Assembly (NCBI GenBank): GCA_019745565.1 | Contig: JAIESW010000045.1 | Coordinates: 1 to 55,334, forward strand | Origin: Burkholderiales bacterium | GTDB lineage: Bacteria > Pseudomonadota > Gammaproteobacteria > Burkholderiales > Ga0077523 | DNA length: 55,334 nucleotides | Direction of reading: 5' to 3' | Shown here: piece after piece, positions 32,549 through 42,169 of the stretch | Numbering within the stretch: the first letter of the stretch is position 1 | How the letters are laid out: the number at the start of each line of letters is the position of its first letter | Translations under genes and position numbers: made by a program | The notes under the pieces: model-generated | What the model saw: the letters and a program-made list of their open reading frames with translations, nothing else | Database searches by the model: none | What the model was told of the DNA's origin: nothing

Positions 32549-34885
32549 ATGCTGACATTCCTCATCTGCCTGGTCGCCGCTGCGGCGATCCTGCTCGGCG
32601 TCGCCCCGTTGCGACGACGCCTGCTGAGCGACCCGATGCTGGGCTGGTTCCGCAAGGTGCTGCCGCAGGTGTCGCAGACGGAACAGGAGGCGCTCGATGC
32701 CGGCACCGTCTGGTGGGACGGCGACCTGTTCAGCGGTCGTCCCGACTGGAAGCGGCTCCTCGCTTTTCCGAAGCCCACTCTGAGCGCCGAGGAACAGGCC
32801 TTCATGGATGGTCCGGTGGAAGAGTTCTGCGCGATGCTCGACGACTGGGAGGTTTCGCACGAGTTGAACGACCTGCCGCCCGATGCGTGGCAATACATCA
32901 AGGATCGCGGCTTCCTCGGCATGATCATCCCGAAGCAGTACGGCGGGCTCGGGTTCTCCGCGCTGGCGCACAGCGCCGTGGTCACGAAGCTCGCGACGCG
33001 CAGCGCCACCGGCACCGTGTCGGTGATGGTGCCCAACTCCCTCGGGCCTGCGGAACTGCTGCTGCACTACGGCACCGAGGCGCAGAAGAATCACTACCTG
33101 CCGCGGCTCGCGAAGGGACTGGAGATGCCGTGCTTCGCGCTCACCGGTCCGGACGCCGGTTCGGATGCGGGTTCCATTCCCGACTTCGGCATCGTGTGTC
33201 ACGGCATGCACGAGGGGCGCGAGGTATTGGGCATGCGCGTGACCTGGGAGAAACGCTACATCACGCTGGGCCCGATCGCCACGCTGCTGGGTCTCGCGTT
33301 CAAGCTGTACGATCCCGACCATCTGCTGGGGCAGGACGAGGACGTCGGCATCACGCTCGCGCTGATTCCGACGAAGCATCCGGGCGTCAACATCGGCCGT
33401 CGCCATTTCCCGCTGAACGGTTCGTTCATGAACGGGCCGAACTCCGGCAAGGACGTGTTCATCCCGATGGACTGGGTGATCGGCGGCCGCGAACGGGTCG
33501 GCCAGGGGTGGCGCATGCTGATGGAGTGCCTGGCCGCGGGTCGTTCGATCTCGCTGCCCTCCTCGAGCACCGGTCTGCTCAAGCTCTGCGCTCGCGCCAC
33601 CGGCGCGTACGGCCGGATCCGCAGCCAGTTCAAGACGCCGGTGGCACGCTTCGAGGGGGTGGAAGAGGCCATGGCGCGCATCGGCGGTCATACCTACGTG
33701 ATCGATGCCGCGCGCGAGATGACGGCAGGTGCCGTCGACCTGGGTGAGAAACCTTCGGTCGTCTCCGCGATCATGAAGTACCACGCGACGGAGCGCGGAC
33801 GCATCGCGATCAACGACGCGATGGATGTGCACGGCGGCAAGGGCATCTGCCTCGGGCCCAACAACTATCTCGGCCGCGCCTATCAGCAGATCCCCATCGG
33901 CATCACGGTGGAGGGGGCGAACATCCTGACGCGCAGCATGATCATCTTCGGACAGGGCGCGATCCGCTGCCATCCGTACGTGCTGCGCGAGATCGCCGCG
34001 ACGCGGGAACCGGATGCCGCCAAGGCATCGGTCGAGTTCGATGCCGCACTGTGGGGGCACGTGCGTTTCGTGATCGCGAACTTCGTCCGCGCGGTAGGAC
34101 ACGGCATCACCGGTTCGGTCTTCGCCGGCAGCGCGGGCGATGCTCACACCGCCCGCTACTATCGTCAGCTGTCGCGCCTGTCTGCCGCACTGGCCTTTTC
34201 GGCGGATGTCGCGATGCTCGTGCTGGGTGGGTCGCTGAAGCGGCGCGAGAAACTGTCCGCCCGCCTCGGTGACGTGCTGTCGCAACTCTACCTTGCGTCG
34301 GCGACGCTCAAGCGCTACGAGGACGACGGTCGTCCGGAGGCGGACCTGCCACTGGTGCATTGGGGCCTGCAGGACTGCCTGCATCGGGCCGAGGAAGCGT
34401 TCGCAGGGTTGGTGGAGAATTTCCCGAGCCGGCCCATGGCGTGGTTGATCCGCCTGGCGGCATTCCCCCTCGGACGTGGCCTGCGCGCACCGGACGACCG
34501 TCTGGGCTCAGAGGTCACCCGCCTGCTGTCCGAACCATCCGCGGCGCGCGATCGGTTGACGCGCGGCATGTTCATCCGCAAGGACGAGGCCGATCCGGTC
34601 GGACGCCTGGAGGTGGCGCTCGACCTGGTGGTGCCCGCAGAAGCGGTCGAAGCCAAGCTGCGTGCCGCCGCGAAGGCCGGCGTGCTGCACGGCAGAACCA
34701 ACGACGAACGTCGCGCGAGTGCGCTCTCGCAAGGGATCATCACCGCGGAAGAGGCGGCCCTGCTGGATCGCTTCAAGCGGGTGCAGCGCGCCTGCATCAT
34801 GGTCGACGATTTCCCGCGCGACATCGGCAGGAACGTGGCGGCGACTTCGACCACCGAAACCAAGTGGCGCAGGGAGGCCGCGTGA
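32549..34885 (+). CDS. fadE: Acyl-CoA dehydrogenase FadE
   Basis: 778 residues from the ATG at 32549, which has the strong ribosome site ACGGAGG. An N-terminal hydrophobic segment (about 1-22) suggests membrane attachment. The ACAD core shows MIIPKQYGGLGFSALAHS, LTGPDAGSDAGSIPD, and the C-terminal region INDAMDVHGGKGICLGPNNY, typical of the long FadE group (E. coli FadE 814). It performs the first oxidation step of long-chain beta-oxidation and gives electrons to ETF. The stop overlaps the GTG of the next gene (GTGA), so the two are coupled. Likely under the neighbouring PsrA-like regulator. Confidence 0.94.
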   Translation: MLTFLICLVAAAAILLGVAPLRRRLLSDPMLGWFRKVLPQVSQTEQEALDAGTVWWDGDLFSGRPDWKRLLAFPKPTLSAEEQAFMDGPVEEFCAMLDDWEVSHELNDLPPDAWQYIKDRGFLGMIIPKQYGGLGFSALAHSAVVTKLATRSATGTVSVMVPNSLGPAELLLHYGTEAQKNHYLPRLAKGLEMPCFALTGPDAGSDAGSIPDFGIVCHGMHEGREVLGMRVTWEKRYITLGPIATLLGLAFKLYDPDHLLGQDEDVGITLALIPTKHPGVNIGRRHFPLNGSFMNGPNSGKDVFIPMDWVIGGRERVGQGWRMLMECLAAGRSISLPSSSTGLLKLCARATGAYGRIRSQFKTPVARFEGVEEAMARIGGHTYVIDAAREMTAGAVDLGEKPSVVSAIMKYHATERGRIAINDAMDVHGGKGICLGPNNYLGRAYQQIPIGITVEGANILTRSMIIFGQGAIRCHPYVLREIAATREPDAAKASVEFDAALWGHVRFVIANFVRAVGHGITGSVFAGSAGDAHTARYYRQLSRLSAALAFSADVAMLVLGGSLKRREKLSARLGDVLSQLYLASATLKRYEDDGRPEADLPLVHWGLQDCLHRAEEAFAGLVENFPSRPMAWLIRLAAFPLGRGLRAPDDRLGSEVTRLLSEPSAARDRLTRGMFIRKDEADPVGRLEVALDLVVPAEAVEAKLRAAAKAGVLHGRTNDERRASALSQGIITAEEAALLDRFKRVQRACIMVDDFPRDIGRNVAATSTTETKWRREAA

Positions 34886-35667
34886 AGCAACAGGTGCTGC
34901 TGGCAATCGACGGCGGGGTGGCAACCCTGTCGTTGAACCGTCCGGACGTGATGAACGCCATGGACGGCGAGCTGATGATCCAGCTGCGTGCCGCCTCCGA
35001 ACTGGTGGCGAGCGATCCTGCGGTGCGGGTGATCGTGCTGCGCGGGGAGGGGCCGGCATTCTGCGCGGGTGGCGACGTCGCGCTGTTCCACAAGCGGCTC
35101 GACGATCTGCCGCAGCTCGTGCTGCAGATGGGACGCGAGTTCCACTTTGCCCTGTGGGCGCTGCGCCGGGCGGCCAAGCCCGTCCTTGGCGTGGTGCACG
35201 GCACGGTGGCAGGTGCGGGGTTCAGCCTGTTGTGTGCGACCGACCTGGCGATCGCCGCGGACGACACGCGCTTCACGCTCGCCTACACGAACATCGGCAC
35301 GAGTCCGGACGGCGGCAGCAGCCATTTCCTGCCGCGGCTGGTCGGCTACAAGCGGGCGATGCAACTCACGTTGCTGCCCGACATGTTCGATGCCGCCACG
35401 GCGCTCGAATACGGTCTGGTCAACTGGATCGTGCCGGCGGCTGCGCTCGCCGACGAAGTCGCGAAACTGACGAAGCGCCTGGCCAAGGGGCCCACGATGG
35501 CGTATGGCGAGGCGAAGGCGTTGTTGAATGCAAGCCTCGGTCGCAGCATGGAAGCCCAGATGGAGGAGGAGCTGTTCGCCTTCGGGCGCTGCGCAACGAG
35601 CAGCGATCTCAAGGAAGGCGTCAGCGCGTTCGTGGAGAAGCGCAAGCCTGCATTCCGCGGCAGCTGA
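34882..35667 (+). CDS. Enoyl-CoA hydratase/isomerase family protein
   Basis: 261 residues from a GTG at 34882 with AGGGAGG upstream. The crotonase fold is clear: LRGEGPAFCAGGD, then GVVHGTVAGAGFSLLCATDLAIAADD. The first hydratase glutamate is absent (RFTLAYTNIGTSPDGGSS) and an aspartate stands at the second position (SPDGG), the pattern of isomerases such as PaaG or dienoyl-type enzymes. A Delta3-Delta2-enoyl-CoA isomerase role for unsaturated fatty acids fits the context, but the crotonase family is varied and this is inference. It is coupled to fadE by a GTGA overlap. Confidence 0.88.
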   Translation: MKQQVLLAIDGGVATLSLNRPDVMNAMDGELMIQLRAASELVASDPAVRVIVLRGEGPAFCAGGDVALFHKRLDDLPQLVLQMGREFHFALWALRRAAKPVLGVVHGTVAGAGFSLLCATDLAIAADDTRFTLAYTNIGTSPDGGSSHFLPRLVGYKRAMQLTLLPDMFDAATALEYGLVNWIVPAAALADEVAKLTKRLAKGPTMAYGEAKALLNASLGRSMEAQMEEELFAFGRCATSSDLKEGVSAFVEKRKPAFRGS

Positions 35668-35698
35668 CTCCGCTCGAAGTCACAACAACAATCGATCG

Positions 35699-36517
35699 AT
35701 GGCCACTCTCAAGGGAAAGACTGTCTTCATCACGGGCGCCTCGCGCGGAATCGGGCGTTCCATCGCGTTGCGTGCCGCGGCGGACGGCGCCAACGTGGTG
35801 ATCGCGGCAAAGACGGCCGAGCCTCATCCGAAACTGGAAGGCACCATCTTCACCGTTGCGGCGGAGGTGGAAAAGGCCGGCGGCAAGGCGTTGCCGATCC
35901 AGCTCGACATCCGCGACGAGGCGGCGGTCGAGGCCGCCGTCAAGAAGACGGCCGAGACCTTCGGCAGCATCGACATCCTCGTGAACAATGCGAGCGCCAT
36001 CAGTCTGACCGACACGCTCGGCACCCCGGCGAAACGCTTCGACCTGATGCACCAGATCAACACCCGCGGCACTTACGTCTGCGCGCAGGCGTGCATTCCG
36101 TTCCTGAAGCGCAGTGCCAACCCGCACATCCTCACGCTGTCGCCGCCGCTCAACCTCAAGCCGAAATGGTTCAAGCCCCATCTCGCCTACACGCTGTCGA
36201 AGTACGGCATGAGCCTGTGCACGCTGGGCCTGGCGGCCGAATTCGCGTCCGACGGCATCGCCGTGAATTCCCTCTGGCCGCGGACGACCATCGCCACCGC
36301 AGCGGTCGCCACGTTCTTTCCGCAGGCCATGGCGGCCAGCCGCGTGCCCGAGATCATGTCCGACGCCGCCTACGCCATCGTGACCCGGCCGAGTCGCGAG
36401 TGCACCGGCAACTTCTTCGTCGACGAGGAAGTCCTGCGCTCCGCCGGCGTGACCGATTTCGATCGCTATGCCGTTACGCCTGGCCTGCCCCTGGCCGCCG
36501 ATATCTTCGTGGACTGA
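35699..36517 (+). CDS. SDR-family oxidoreductase, HSDL2-like
   Basis: 272 residues from the ATG at 35699. The cofactor motif is ITGASRGIGRSIALRAAADG, followed by NNASAI and the catalytic set with serine in LTLSPPLN and tyrosine and lysine in AYTLSKYGM. The C-terminal part (TRPSRECTGNFFVDEEVLRS) matches HSDL2-type hydroxysteroid dehydrogenase-like proteins. It lies in the fatty-acid island between the crotonase gene and a thioesterase. The substrate is unknown. Confidence 0.87.
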   Translation: MATLKGKTVFITGASRGIGRSIALRAAADGANVVIAAKTAEPHPKLEGTIFTVAAEVEKAGGKALPIQLDIRDEAAVEAAVKKTAETFGSIDILVNNASAISLTDTLGTPAKRFDLMHQINTRGTYVCAQACIPFLKRSANPHILTLSPPLNLKPKWFKPHLAYTLSKYGMSLCTLGLAAEFASDGIAVNSLWPRTTIATAAVATFFPQAMAASRVPEIMSDAAYAIVTRPSRECTGNFFVDEEVLRSAGVTDFDRYAVTPGLPLAADIFVD

Positions 36518-36525
36518 GATCCAAC

Positions 36526-36945
36526 GTGAATTCACCCTTGACCGAAGCCGCTTTGAAAGTGCCCCTGCCTGCCGACCGCGATCCCACGCTGCGCGTGGTG
36601 CCGATGCCGTCCGACGTCAATCCCTCCGGCGACATCTTCGGCGGATGGATCATGTCCCAGGTGGACATCGCCGGTTCGATCCCGGCGCTCCGGCTCGCGA
36701 AGGGGCGCATCGCCACCGTGGCGGTGAACTCGTTCGTGTTCAAACAGCCGGTGCTGATCGGCGATATCGTGAGCTTCTATGCCGAGGTGGCGCGCGTGGG
36801 CCGCACGTCCATCACGGTCAATGTCGAGGTTTACGCCGAGCGCGGACTCGAGCGCGAGGTGGTGAAGGTGACGGAGGCGACGCTCACCTACGTTGCAGTG
36901 GGGAGTGATCGGAAACCACGGCCGGTGCAGCCGGGACTAGGGTAG
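36526..36945 (+). CDS. Acyl-CoA thioesterase, YciA-like hotdog protein
   Basis: 139 residues from a GTG at 36526, 8 bases after the SDR stop. The hotdog signature is PSDVNPSGDIFGGWIMSQVD, with the catalytic aspartate/asparagine pattern, followed by VAVNSFVFKQPVLIGDIVSFYAEV. Members hydrolyse short- to medium-chain acyl-CoA and are regulated by CoA levels. It is in the cytoplasm and probably adjusts acyl-CoA pools during fatty-acid use. Confidence 0.9.
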   Translation: MNSPLTEAALKVPLPADRDPTLRVVPMPSDVNPSGDIFGGWIMSQVDIAGSIPALRLAKGRIATVAVNSFVFKQPVLIGDIVSFYAEVARVGRTSITVNVEVYAERGLEREVVKVTEATLTYVAVGSDRKPRPVQPGLG

Positions 36946-36998
36946 GAGTGCAGATGACCAACCGGGCCGGTCGGCCCGCATCGAAAGAGGACGCAATC

Positions 36999-38273
36999 AT
37001 GAAAAGCAAATGGCGTTACGGTGCCCTCGCCGGGGCGGTGGCGGCGGTTCTGGGAGGGGGAGGGAGCACGGCGCAGGGAGCGGGATTCTTCCTGCCCTAT
37101 CAGGGGGCCGCAGCAATCGGAAACTCGCTCGCCGGCACAGCAGCGCTGGGCGAGGATGCGAGCACCGCGTACTGGAATCCGGCCGCGATGTCGCGATTGC
37201 AAGAAGGTCAGGTGGCCTTCGCTGCCCACTACGCGGCGCCGATCGTCCAGTTCTCGAACAATGGGTCGACCGGGCCGGCCGCCATCGTACCCGCGACCGG
37301 GGGCAATGGCGGGGACGCAGGCGTGCCGACCATCCTGCCCAATCTGTTTGCCGTCGTTCCGTACGGTGCGTGGGCCTTCGGCGTCGCCGTATCCACCACG
37401 TTCGGCAACCGGACCGAGTACGACCCGACCTGGCGCGGGCGCTTCCAATCCACCGAGTCGGAGCTGATGGCGACCAATATCAACCCGTCGCTCTCGTACA
37501 AGTGGAACGACTGGTCCTTCGGCGTCGGTGTGAACTACACCCGCCTCGAAACGGAGTTCCATCAGCGTGTGGTGCTCGGGGTCAATACCGAGGGCAATGC
37601 CAAGCTGTCCGGTGACGACACCGCGTGGAGTGCCAACGCCGGTGTCCTGTGGGAGATGACTCCGAAGACCCGCATCGGCCTCAGCTACCGGTCGAAGATC
37701 GATTTCCAGCTTGCAGGAACGCAGCAGGTGGCGACACTCACCGGTGTGGCGGTGCCGGGCCAGAACTTCGATGTCCGCGCCGACCTGACGCTGCCCGCCA
37801 TCACCACGCTCAGCGCCGTGCACGATTTCGACAGCGGATGGTCGATCCTCGGCGACATTTCCTACACCCAGTGGAGCGAGATCAACAACCTGTTGGTCAA
37901 GAACCTCGCGGGCACCACGGTCCAGACGCTCTCCTTCGACCTCAAGGATGCGCTGCGTGCGTCCGTGGCGGCGAACTACCGCTGGAACGATAACTGGCTG
38001 TTCCGGGCCGGCGTTGCCTTCGACCAGTCGTCCGTCAAGGGTTCGGTCGAGCGGAGCGCGAGCCTGCCGGACAGCGACCGCATCTGGCTATCGCTGGGGG
38101 CCCGGTGGGACATCGTGCCCAAGAAGCATCGGCTCGATTTCGCCTACGCGCACGTCTTTGTCGAGGCATCCGAGATCGGCCGCACCACCACCGGTTCGTC
38201 GGGGATGACGCTGAAGGGCAACTACGACAACTCGGCGGACATCCTGAGCGCGCAGTACACGTTCTCGTTCTAG
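36999..38273 (+). CDS. fadL: FadL-like outer membrane fatty acid transporter
   Basis: 424 residues from the ATG at 36999 (AAAGAGG ahead); a start 17 codons upstream is less likely because it precedes the signal peptide. Signal peptide about 1-27. The mature N-terminus AGFFLPYQGAAAIGNSLAG and the motif YWNPAAMSRL are hallmarks of the FadL/TodX family, whose N-terminal hatch plugs a 14-strand beta barrel. The C-terminus SAQYTFSF ends in phenylalanine, as expected for outer membrane proteins. It passes long-chain fatty acids or other hydrophobic substrates through the outer membrane. Confidence 0.92.
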   Translation: MKSKWRYGALAGAVAAVLGGGGSTAQGAGFFLPYQGAAAIGNSLAGTAALGEDASTAYWNPAAMSRLQEGQVAFAAHYAAPIVQFSNNGSTGPAAIVPATGGNGGDAGVPTILPNLFAVVPYGAWAFGVAVSTTFGNRTEYDPTWRGRFQSTESELMATNINPSLSYKWNDWSFGVGVNYTRLETEFHQRVVLGVNTEGNAKLSGDDTAWSANAGVLWEMTPKTRIGLSYRSKIDFQLAGTQQVATLTGVAVPGQNFDVRADLTLPAITTLSAVHDFDSGWSILGDISYTQWSEINNLLVKNLAGTTVQTLSFDLKDALRASVAANYRWNDNWLFRAGVAFDQSSVKGSVERSASLPDSDRIWLSLGARWDIVPKKHRLDFAYAHVFVEASEIGRTTTGSSGMTLKGNYDNSADILSAQYTFSF

Positions 38274-38284
38274 CTCTCGCGGTT

Positions 38285-38322
38285 CCGGCCGGCGTGCGAG
38301 TCGCGCCGGCCGGCCGGTTTTC
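38285..38322 (+). terminator. Rho-independent-type terminator after fadL
   Basis: Perfect 10-base arms CCGGCCGGCG (38285-38294) and CGCCGGCCGG (38304-38313) enclose a 9-base loop, followed by CCGG and TTTTCTTAATT. The T-run begins four bases after the stem, so efficiency may be partial and some read-through into the FadN-type gene is possible. Confidence 0.5.
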
Positions 38323-38341
38323 TTAATTGGAGCATGCCGTC

Positions 38342-40831
38342 ATGGCATCGCAAGAAAGATTTTTCGTCCGTCGCGCCGCGGTGCTCGGCGCCGGCGTGAT
38401 GGGTGCGCAGATCGCTGCACACCTGGTGAACGCGGGCGTCGAAGCCGTGCTGTTCGACCTGACCGCCAAGGAAGGCGACCCGAACGGGATCGCGCTGAAG
38501 GCCGTCGAGGGTCTGCGCAAGCTCGAACCGAGCCCGCTTGCAACGGCCGGTGTCGCAGATGCGATCGCAGTGGCCAATTACGACCAGCACCTCGACCGGC
38601 TCGCCGGCTGTGACCTGGTGATCGAAGCCATCGCCGAGCGGATGGATTGGAAGCGCCAGTTGTACGAGCGCATCGCGCCGCACATCGGTGCCGACGCGAT
38701 CGTGGCCAGCAACACGTCGGGACTCTCCATCAACGCGCTGTCCCAGGCGCTTCCCGAGACATTGCGCGCCCGTTTCTGCGGCATCCACTTCTTCAATCCG
38801 CCGCGCTACATGCATCTGGTGGAGGTCATTCCGGCGCAGGACGGTAACGCCGCGATGCTCGATCGGCTCGAGACATTCCTCACCACGACTCTCGGCAAAG
38901 GTGTGATCCGTGCCAAGGACACACCCAACTTCATCGCGAATCGCGTCGGGGTCTTTTCCATCCTGGCGGCGTTCCATCACACCAAGGCCCTTGGTCTCGG
39001 GTTCGACGAGGTGGATGCGCTGACCGGCCCCCTGATCGGCCGGCCGAAGAGTGCCACGTATCGTACGGCCGACGTGGTGGGTCTCGACACGCTCGGTCAT
39101 GTCATCGACACCATGAAGACCGGTCTGCCGGACGATCCCTGGGCCCGGTACTACGATGCACCCGACTGGTTCAAAGCTCTGGTGGAGCGCGGCGCGCTCG
39201 GCCAGAAGACCAAGGCCGGCGTGTACCGCAAGCAGGGGAAGGAGATCCAGGTGCTGGATCTCGCGAAGTCCGACTACCGCGCATCCGGCAAGGAGGCGGC
39301 AGAGGAAGTCGTCGCGATCCTGAAGAACAAGGATCCCGCGGCGCGGCTCGCCCAGTTGCGCGCGAGCCAGCACGCCGAAGCGAAGTTCATGTGGGCCGTG
39401 ACGCGCGACATGCTGCACTACTGCGCGGTGCATCTCGAGACCATCGCCGACAACGCGCGCGACGTGGATCTCGCGATCCGCTGGGGCTTCGGCTGGCGTG
39501 AAGGTCCGTTCGAGCTGTGGCAGGCGGCCGGCTGGCAGCAGGTGGCCGGATGGATCGCGGAGGAGATCGCGGCGGGCAAGACCATGGCATCGGTGCCGCT
39601 GCCGGCATGGGTGACGGAAAGCGGTCGCGCCGGCGTCCACTCGGCCGCGGGCGCGTGGAGTCCCGCGCGCCGCGAGTATCGTCCGCGCTCGGCGCTGCCG
39701 GTCTATCGGCGGCAGGCCGTGCCGGACCGGGTGCTCGGTGAGGCGGCAAACCTCGGGACCACGGTCTTCGAGACCGACGCGGTGCGCACCTGGACCACGG
39801 GCGACGACATCGCCGTGGTGAGCTTCAAGAGCAAGATGCATTCGATCGGCGAGGACGTGCTGGATGGCGTGATGCAGGCGATCGACGAGGCGCAACGTCA
39901 GTTCCGCGGCTTGATCATCTGGCAGACCGAGCCGCCGTTCTCCATCGGCGCGAATCTCGCCGGTCCCTCGGCGCCGCGCCAGGATCGGCCGAAGCCGTCG
40001 GCGTTCGCGTCGATGGTGAAGAAGGTGAAGCGCAGCGCCGAGTCGGCGGTATTGAAGGCCGCGCACAAGCTGAACGTGGCCGATGCCCTGATGGCCGGCC
40101 GTCTGGAAAAGATCGAGGGCGTCGTGGAGCAATTCCAGGCGACGTCGCTGGCATTGCGCTACAGCAGCGTGCCGACGATCGCGGCCGTCGATGGTATGGC
40201 GTTGGGCGGTGGCTGCGAGTTCGTGATGCATTGCGACCGTGCCGTCGCGAGCCTCGAGAGCTATATCGGACTCGTGGAGGTCGGCGTGGGGTTGATCCCG
40301 GCGGGCGGTGGCTGCAAGGAGTTCGCCATGCGCGCGGCCGCCGAGGCCAAGGGCGGAGATATCTTTCCTTTCCTGCGCCGATACTTCGAGGCCGCGGCGA
40401 CCGCCCAGGTGGCGCGGAGCGCCGAGAACGCCCGCGAGATCGGATTCCTGCGGGCCACCGATCGCGTCGTCATGAACCGCTTCGAACTGCTGCACGTGGC
40501 AAAGGCAGAGTTGGTCGCGCTGTCGGACGCCGGCTATCGACCGCCGCTGCCGGCCAGGCGCATTCCCGTGGCCGGGCGCAGCGCCGCCGCGACCATCAAG
40601 GCCCATCTCACCAATCTGCTGGCCGGCAATCACATCTCCGATCACGACTATCTGATCGGGTCCACGCTCGCTGCCGTCATGACCGGTGGCGACGTCGATC
40701 CGGGCAGCCTGGTGGACGAGGAGTGGCTGCTCGAACGCGAGCGCGAAGCCTTCATGGCATTGCTTGCTACCGAGAAGACCCAGGCTCGCATCGAACACAC
40801 GCTGAAGACCGGCAAACCGCTGAGGAACTGA
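38342..40831 (+). CDS. fadN: 3-hydroxyacyl-CoA dehydrogenase / enoyl-CoA hydratase, FadN type
   Basis: 829 residues from the ATG at 38342. The N-terminal NAD domain reads AAVLGAGVMGAQIAAHLVNAG, followed by HFFNPPRYMHLVEVI and the 3HCDH C-terminal domains (to about 450). A crotonase domain fills the C-terminal third: TIAAVDGMALGGGCEFVMHC and GLVEVGVGLIPAGGG, keeping one catalytic glutamate. This order (dehydrogenase first, hydratase last) is that of FadN / YusL, the reverse of E. coli FadB. It carries out two middle steps of the beta-oxidation spiral and is followed by its thiolase partner across a repeat. Confidence 0.93.
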   Translation: MASQERFFVRRAAVLGAGVMGAQIAAHLVNAGVEAVLFDLTAKEGDPNGIALKAVEGLRKLEPSPLATAGVADAIAVANYDQHLDRLAGCDLVIEAIAERMDWKRQLYERIAPHIGADAIVASNTSGLSINALSQALPETLRARFCGIHFFNPPRYMHLVEVIPAQDGNAAMLDRLETFLTTTLGKGVIRAKDTPNFIANRVGVFSILAAFHHTKALGLGFDEVDALTGPLIGRPKSATYRTADVVGLDTLGHVIDTMKTGLPDDPWARYYDAPDWFKALVERGALGQKTKAGVYRKQGKEIQVLDLAKSDYRASGKEAAEEVVAILKNKDPAARLAQLRASQHAEAKFMWAVTRDMLHYCAVHLETIADNARDVDLAIRWGFGWREGPFELWQAAGWQQVAGWIAEEIAAGKTMASVPLPAWVTESGRAGVHSAAGAWSPARREYRPRSALPVYRRQAVPDRVLGEAANLGTTVFETDAVRTWTTGDDIAVVSFKSKMHSIGEDVLDGVMQAIDEAQRQFRGLIIWQTEPPFSIGANLAGPSAPRQDRPKPSAFASMVKKVKRSAESAVLKAAHKLNVADALMAGRLEKIEGVVEQFQATSLALRYSSVPTIAAVDGMALGGGCEFVMHCDRAVASLESYIGLVEVGVGLIPAGGGCKEFAMRAAAEAKGGDIFPFLRRYFEAAATAQVARSAENAREIGFLRATDRVVMNRFELLHVAKAELVALSDAGYRPPLPARRIPVAGRSAAATIKAHLTNLLAGNHISDHDYLIGSTLAAVMTGGDVDPGSLVDEEWLLEREREAFMALLATEKTQARIEHTLKTGKPLRN

Positions 40832-40838
40832 AAATGAG

Positions 40839-40913
40839 ACGACCCCCACGCTCCCTATCGGTCGCTGCCCCCCGAGGGGGCGCGTCAGTGTCTTGGGACG
40901 GCCCGGCGACACT
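40839..40913 (+). repeat. Dispersed repeat, family 2 (copy 2)
   Basis: It matches 14340-14412 closely, sharing CCGAGGGGGCGCGTCAGTG and GGCCCGGCG. It ends three bases before the thiolase ATG, so it forms the whole intergenic region and any ribosome site would have to lie within it. Confidence 0.75.
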
Positions 40914-40916
40914 GAC

Positions 40917-42116
40917 ATGAGCAAACAGGTGCAGGACGCGTACATCGTATCTGCAGTGAGGACACCGGTCGGCAAGGCCCCTCGCGGCATGTTCCGCAAC
41001 ACCCGTCCCGACGATCTGCTGGCCCATGTGCTGGTGCAGGCCGCCAAGCGCGTGCCGTCGCTCGATCTGAAAGCCGTGGACGACGTCATCGTCGGCTGCG
41101 CGATCCCCGAGGCGGAACAGGGCATCAATGTCGCGCGTATCGGACTGCTGCTCGCCGGTTTTCCCGACACGATCGCGGGGCTCACCGTGAACCGCTTCTG
41201 CGCGTCGGGTCTGCAGGCCGTGGCTCTGGCGGCAGATCGCATCCGGCTCGGTGAGGCCGACGTGATGATCGCCGGCGGGACGGAGAGCATGAGCCTGATC
41301 CCTATGGGCGGGAACAAGCTCGCGTTCAACGAGGCGATCTTCGAGAAGGATGCGAATCTCGGCATCGCCTACGGCATGGGCATCACGGCCGAGAAGGTCG
41401 CGCAGCAATGGAAGGTGAGCCGCGAGGCCCAGGACGCGTTCGCCGTCGCGAGCCACGAGAAGGCGCTGGCCGGCACTGCGAGCGGCGAGTTCCGCGACGA
41501 GATCGCCCCCTACGAGATCGTCGACCACGTGCCCGATATGACCACTCATCAGGTGCAGGTGAAGAGGCGCGAAGCGAGCGTGGACGAGGGGCCGCGCGCG
41601 GGGACGAATCTCGAGACGCTGGCGAAGCTGCGTCCGGTGTTTGCGGCGAACGGATCGGTGACGGCCGGCAACAGTTCGCAGACGTCGGACGGGGCCGGAG
41701 CCGTGATCCTGGTGAGCGAAGCGGCCCTCAAGCGCTACTCGCTGACGCCGCTGGCGCGCTTCGCCGGCTTTGCGGTGGCCGGCGTGCCGCCCGAGATCAT
41801 GGGCATCGGCCCGATCGCAGCCATACCGAAGGTCCTGAAGCAGACCGGGCTCAAGCAGGACGACCTCGCCTGGATCGAACTCAACGAGGCCTTCGCGGCC
41901 CAATCGCTCGCGGTGATCCGCGACCTCGGGCTCGATCCCACGAAGATCAATCCGCTGGGCGGAGCGATCGCGCTGGGTCACCCCCTCGGTGCCACCGGGG
42001 CGATCCGCACGGCGACGTTGGTGCACGGCCTGCGGCGTCGCAAGCAGAAGTACGGCATGGTGACGATGTGCGTGGGGACCGGCATGGGTGCGGCCGGGGT
42101 CTTCGAAGCACTCTGA
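40917..42116 (+). CDS. fadA: Acetyl-CoA acyltransferase (thiolase)
   Basis: 399 residues from the ATG at 40917. The nucleophile cysteine lies in NRFCASGLQAVALAA, with the C-terminal catalytic residues in NPLGGAIALGHPLGATGA and CVGTGMGAAG. It opens VSAVRTPVGKAPRGMFRNTR. It cleaves 3-ketoacyl-CoA with CoA to acetyl-CoA and a shortened acyl-CoA. The gene directly follows the FadN-type gene, so they likely form the beta-oxidation complex. The immediate upstream bases are repeat sequence without an obvious AGGAGG. Confidence 0.94.
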   Translation: MSKQVQDAYIVSAVRTPVGKAPRGMFRNTRPDDLLAHVLVQAAKRVPSLDLKAVDDVIVGCAIPEAEQGINVARIGLLLAGFPDTIAGLTVNRFCASGLQAVALAADRIRLGEADVMIAGGTESMSLIPMGGNKLAFNEAIFEKDANLGIAYGMGITAEKVAQQWKVSREAQDAFAVASHEKALAGTASGEFRDEIAPYEIVDHVPDMTTHQVQVKRREASVDEGPRAGTNLETLAKLRPVFAANGSVTAGNSSQTSDGAGAVILVSEAALKRYSLTPLARFAGFAVAGVPPEIMGIGPIAAIPKVLKQTGLKQDDLAWIELNEAFAAQSLAVIRDLGLDPTKINPLGGAIALGHPLGATGAIRTATLVHGLRRRKQKYGMVTMCVGTGMGAAGVFEAL

Positions 42117-42169
42117 CCAAAACGACACGAAAACGCAGTCAACTTGTACAACGGATCGGAGGAAGCGTG

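Noticed and set aside
38270..41365. Very long open frame on the minus strand opposite the FadN-type and thiolase genes
   Set aside because: High GC leaves long antisense frames open. The translation is Arg/His-rich without motifs, while the plus-strand frames match known enzymes end to end.
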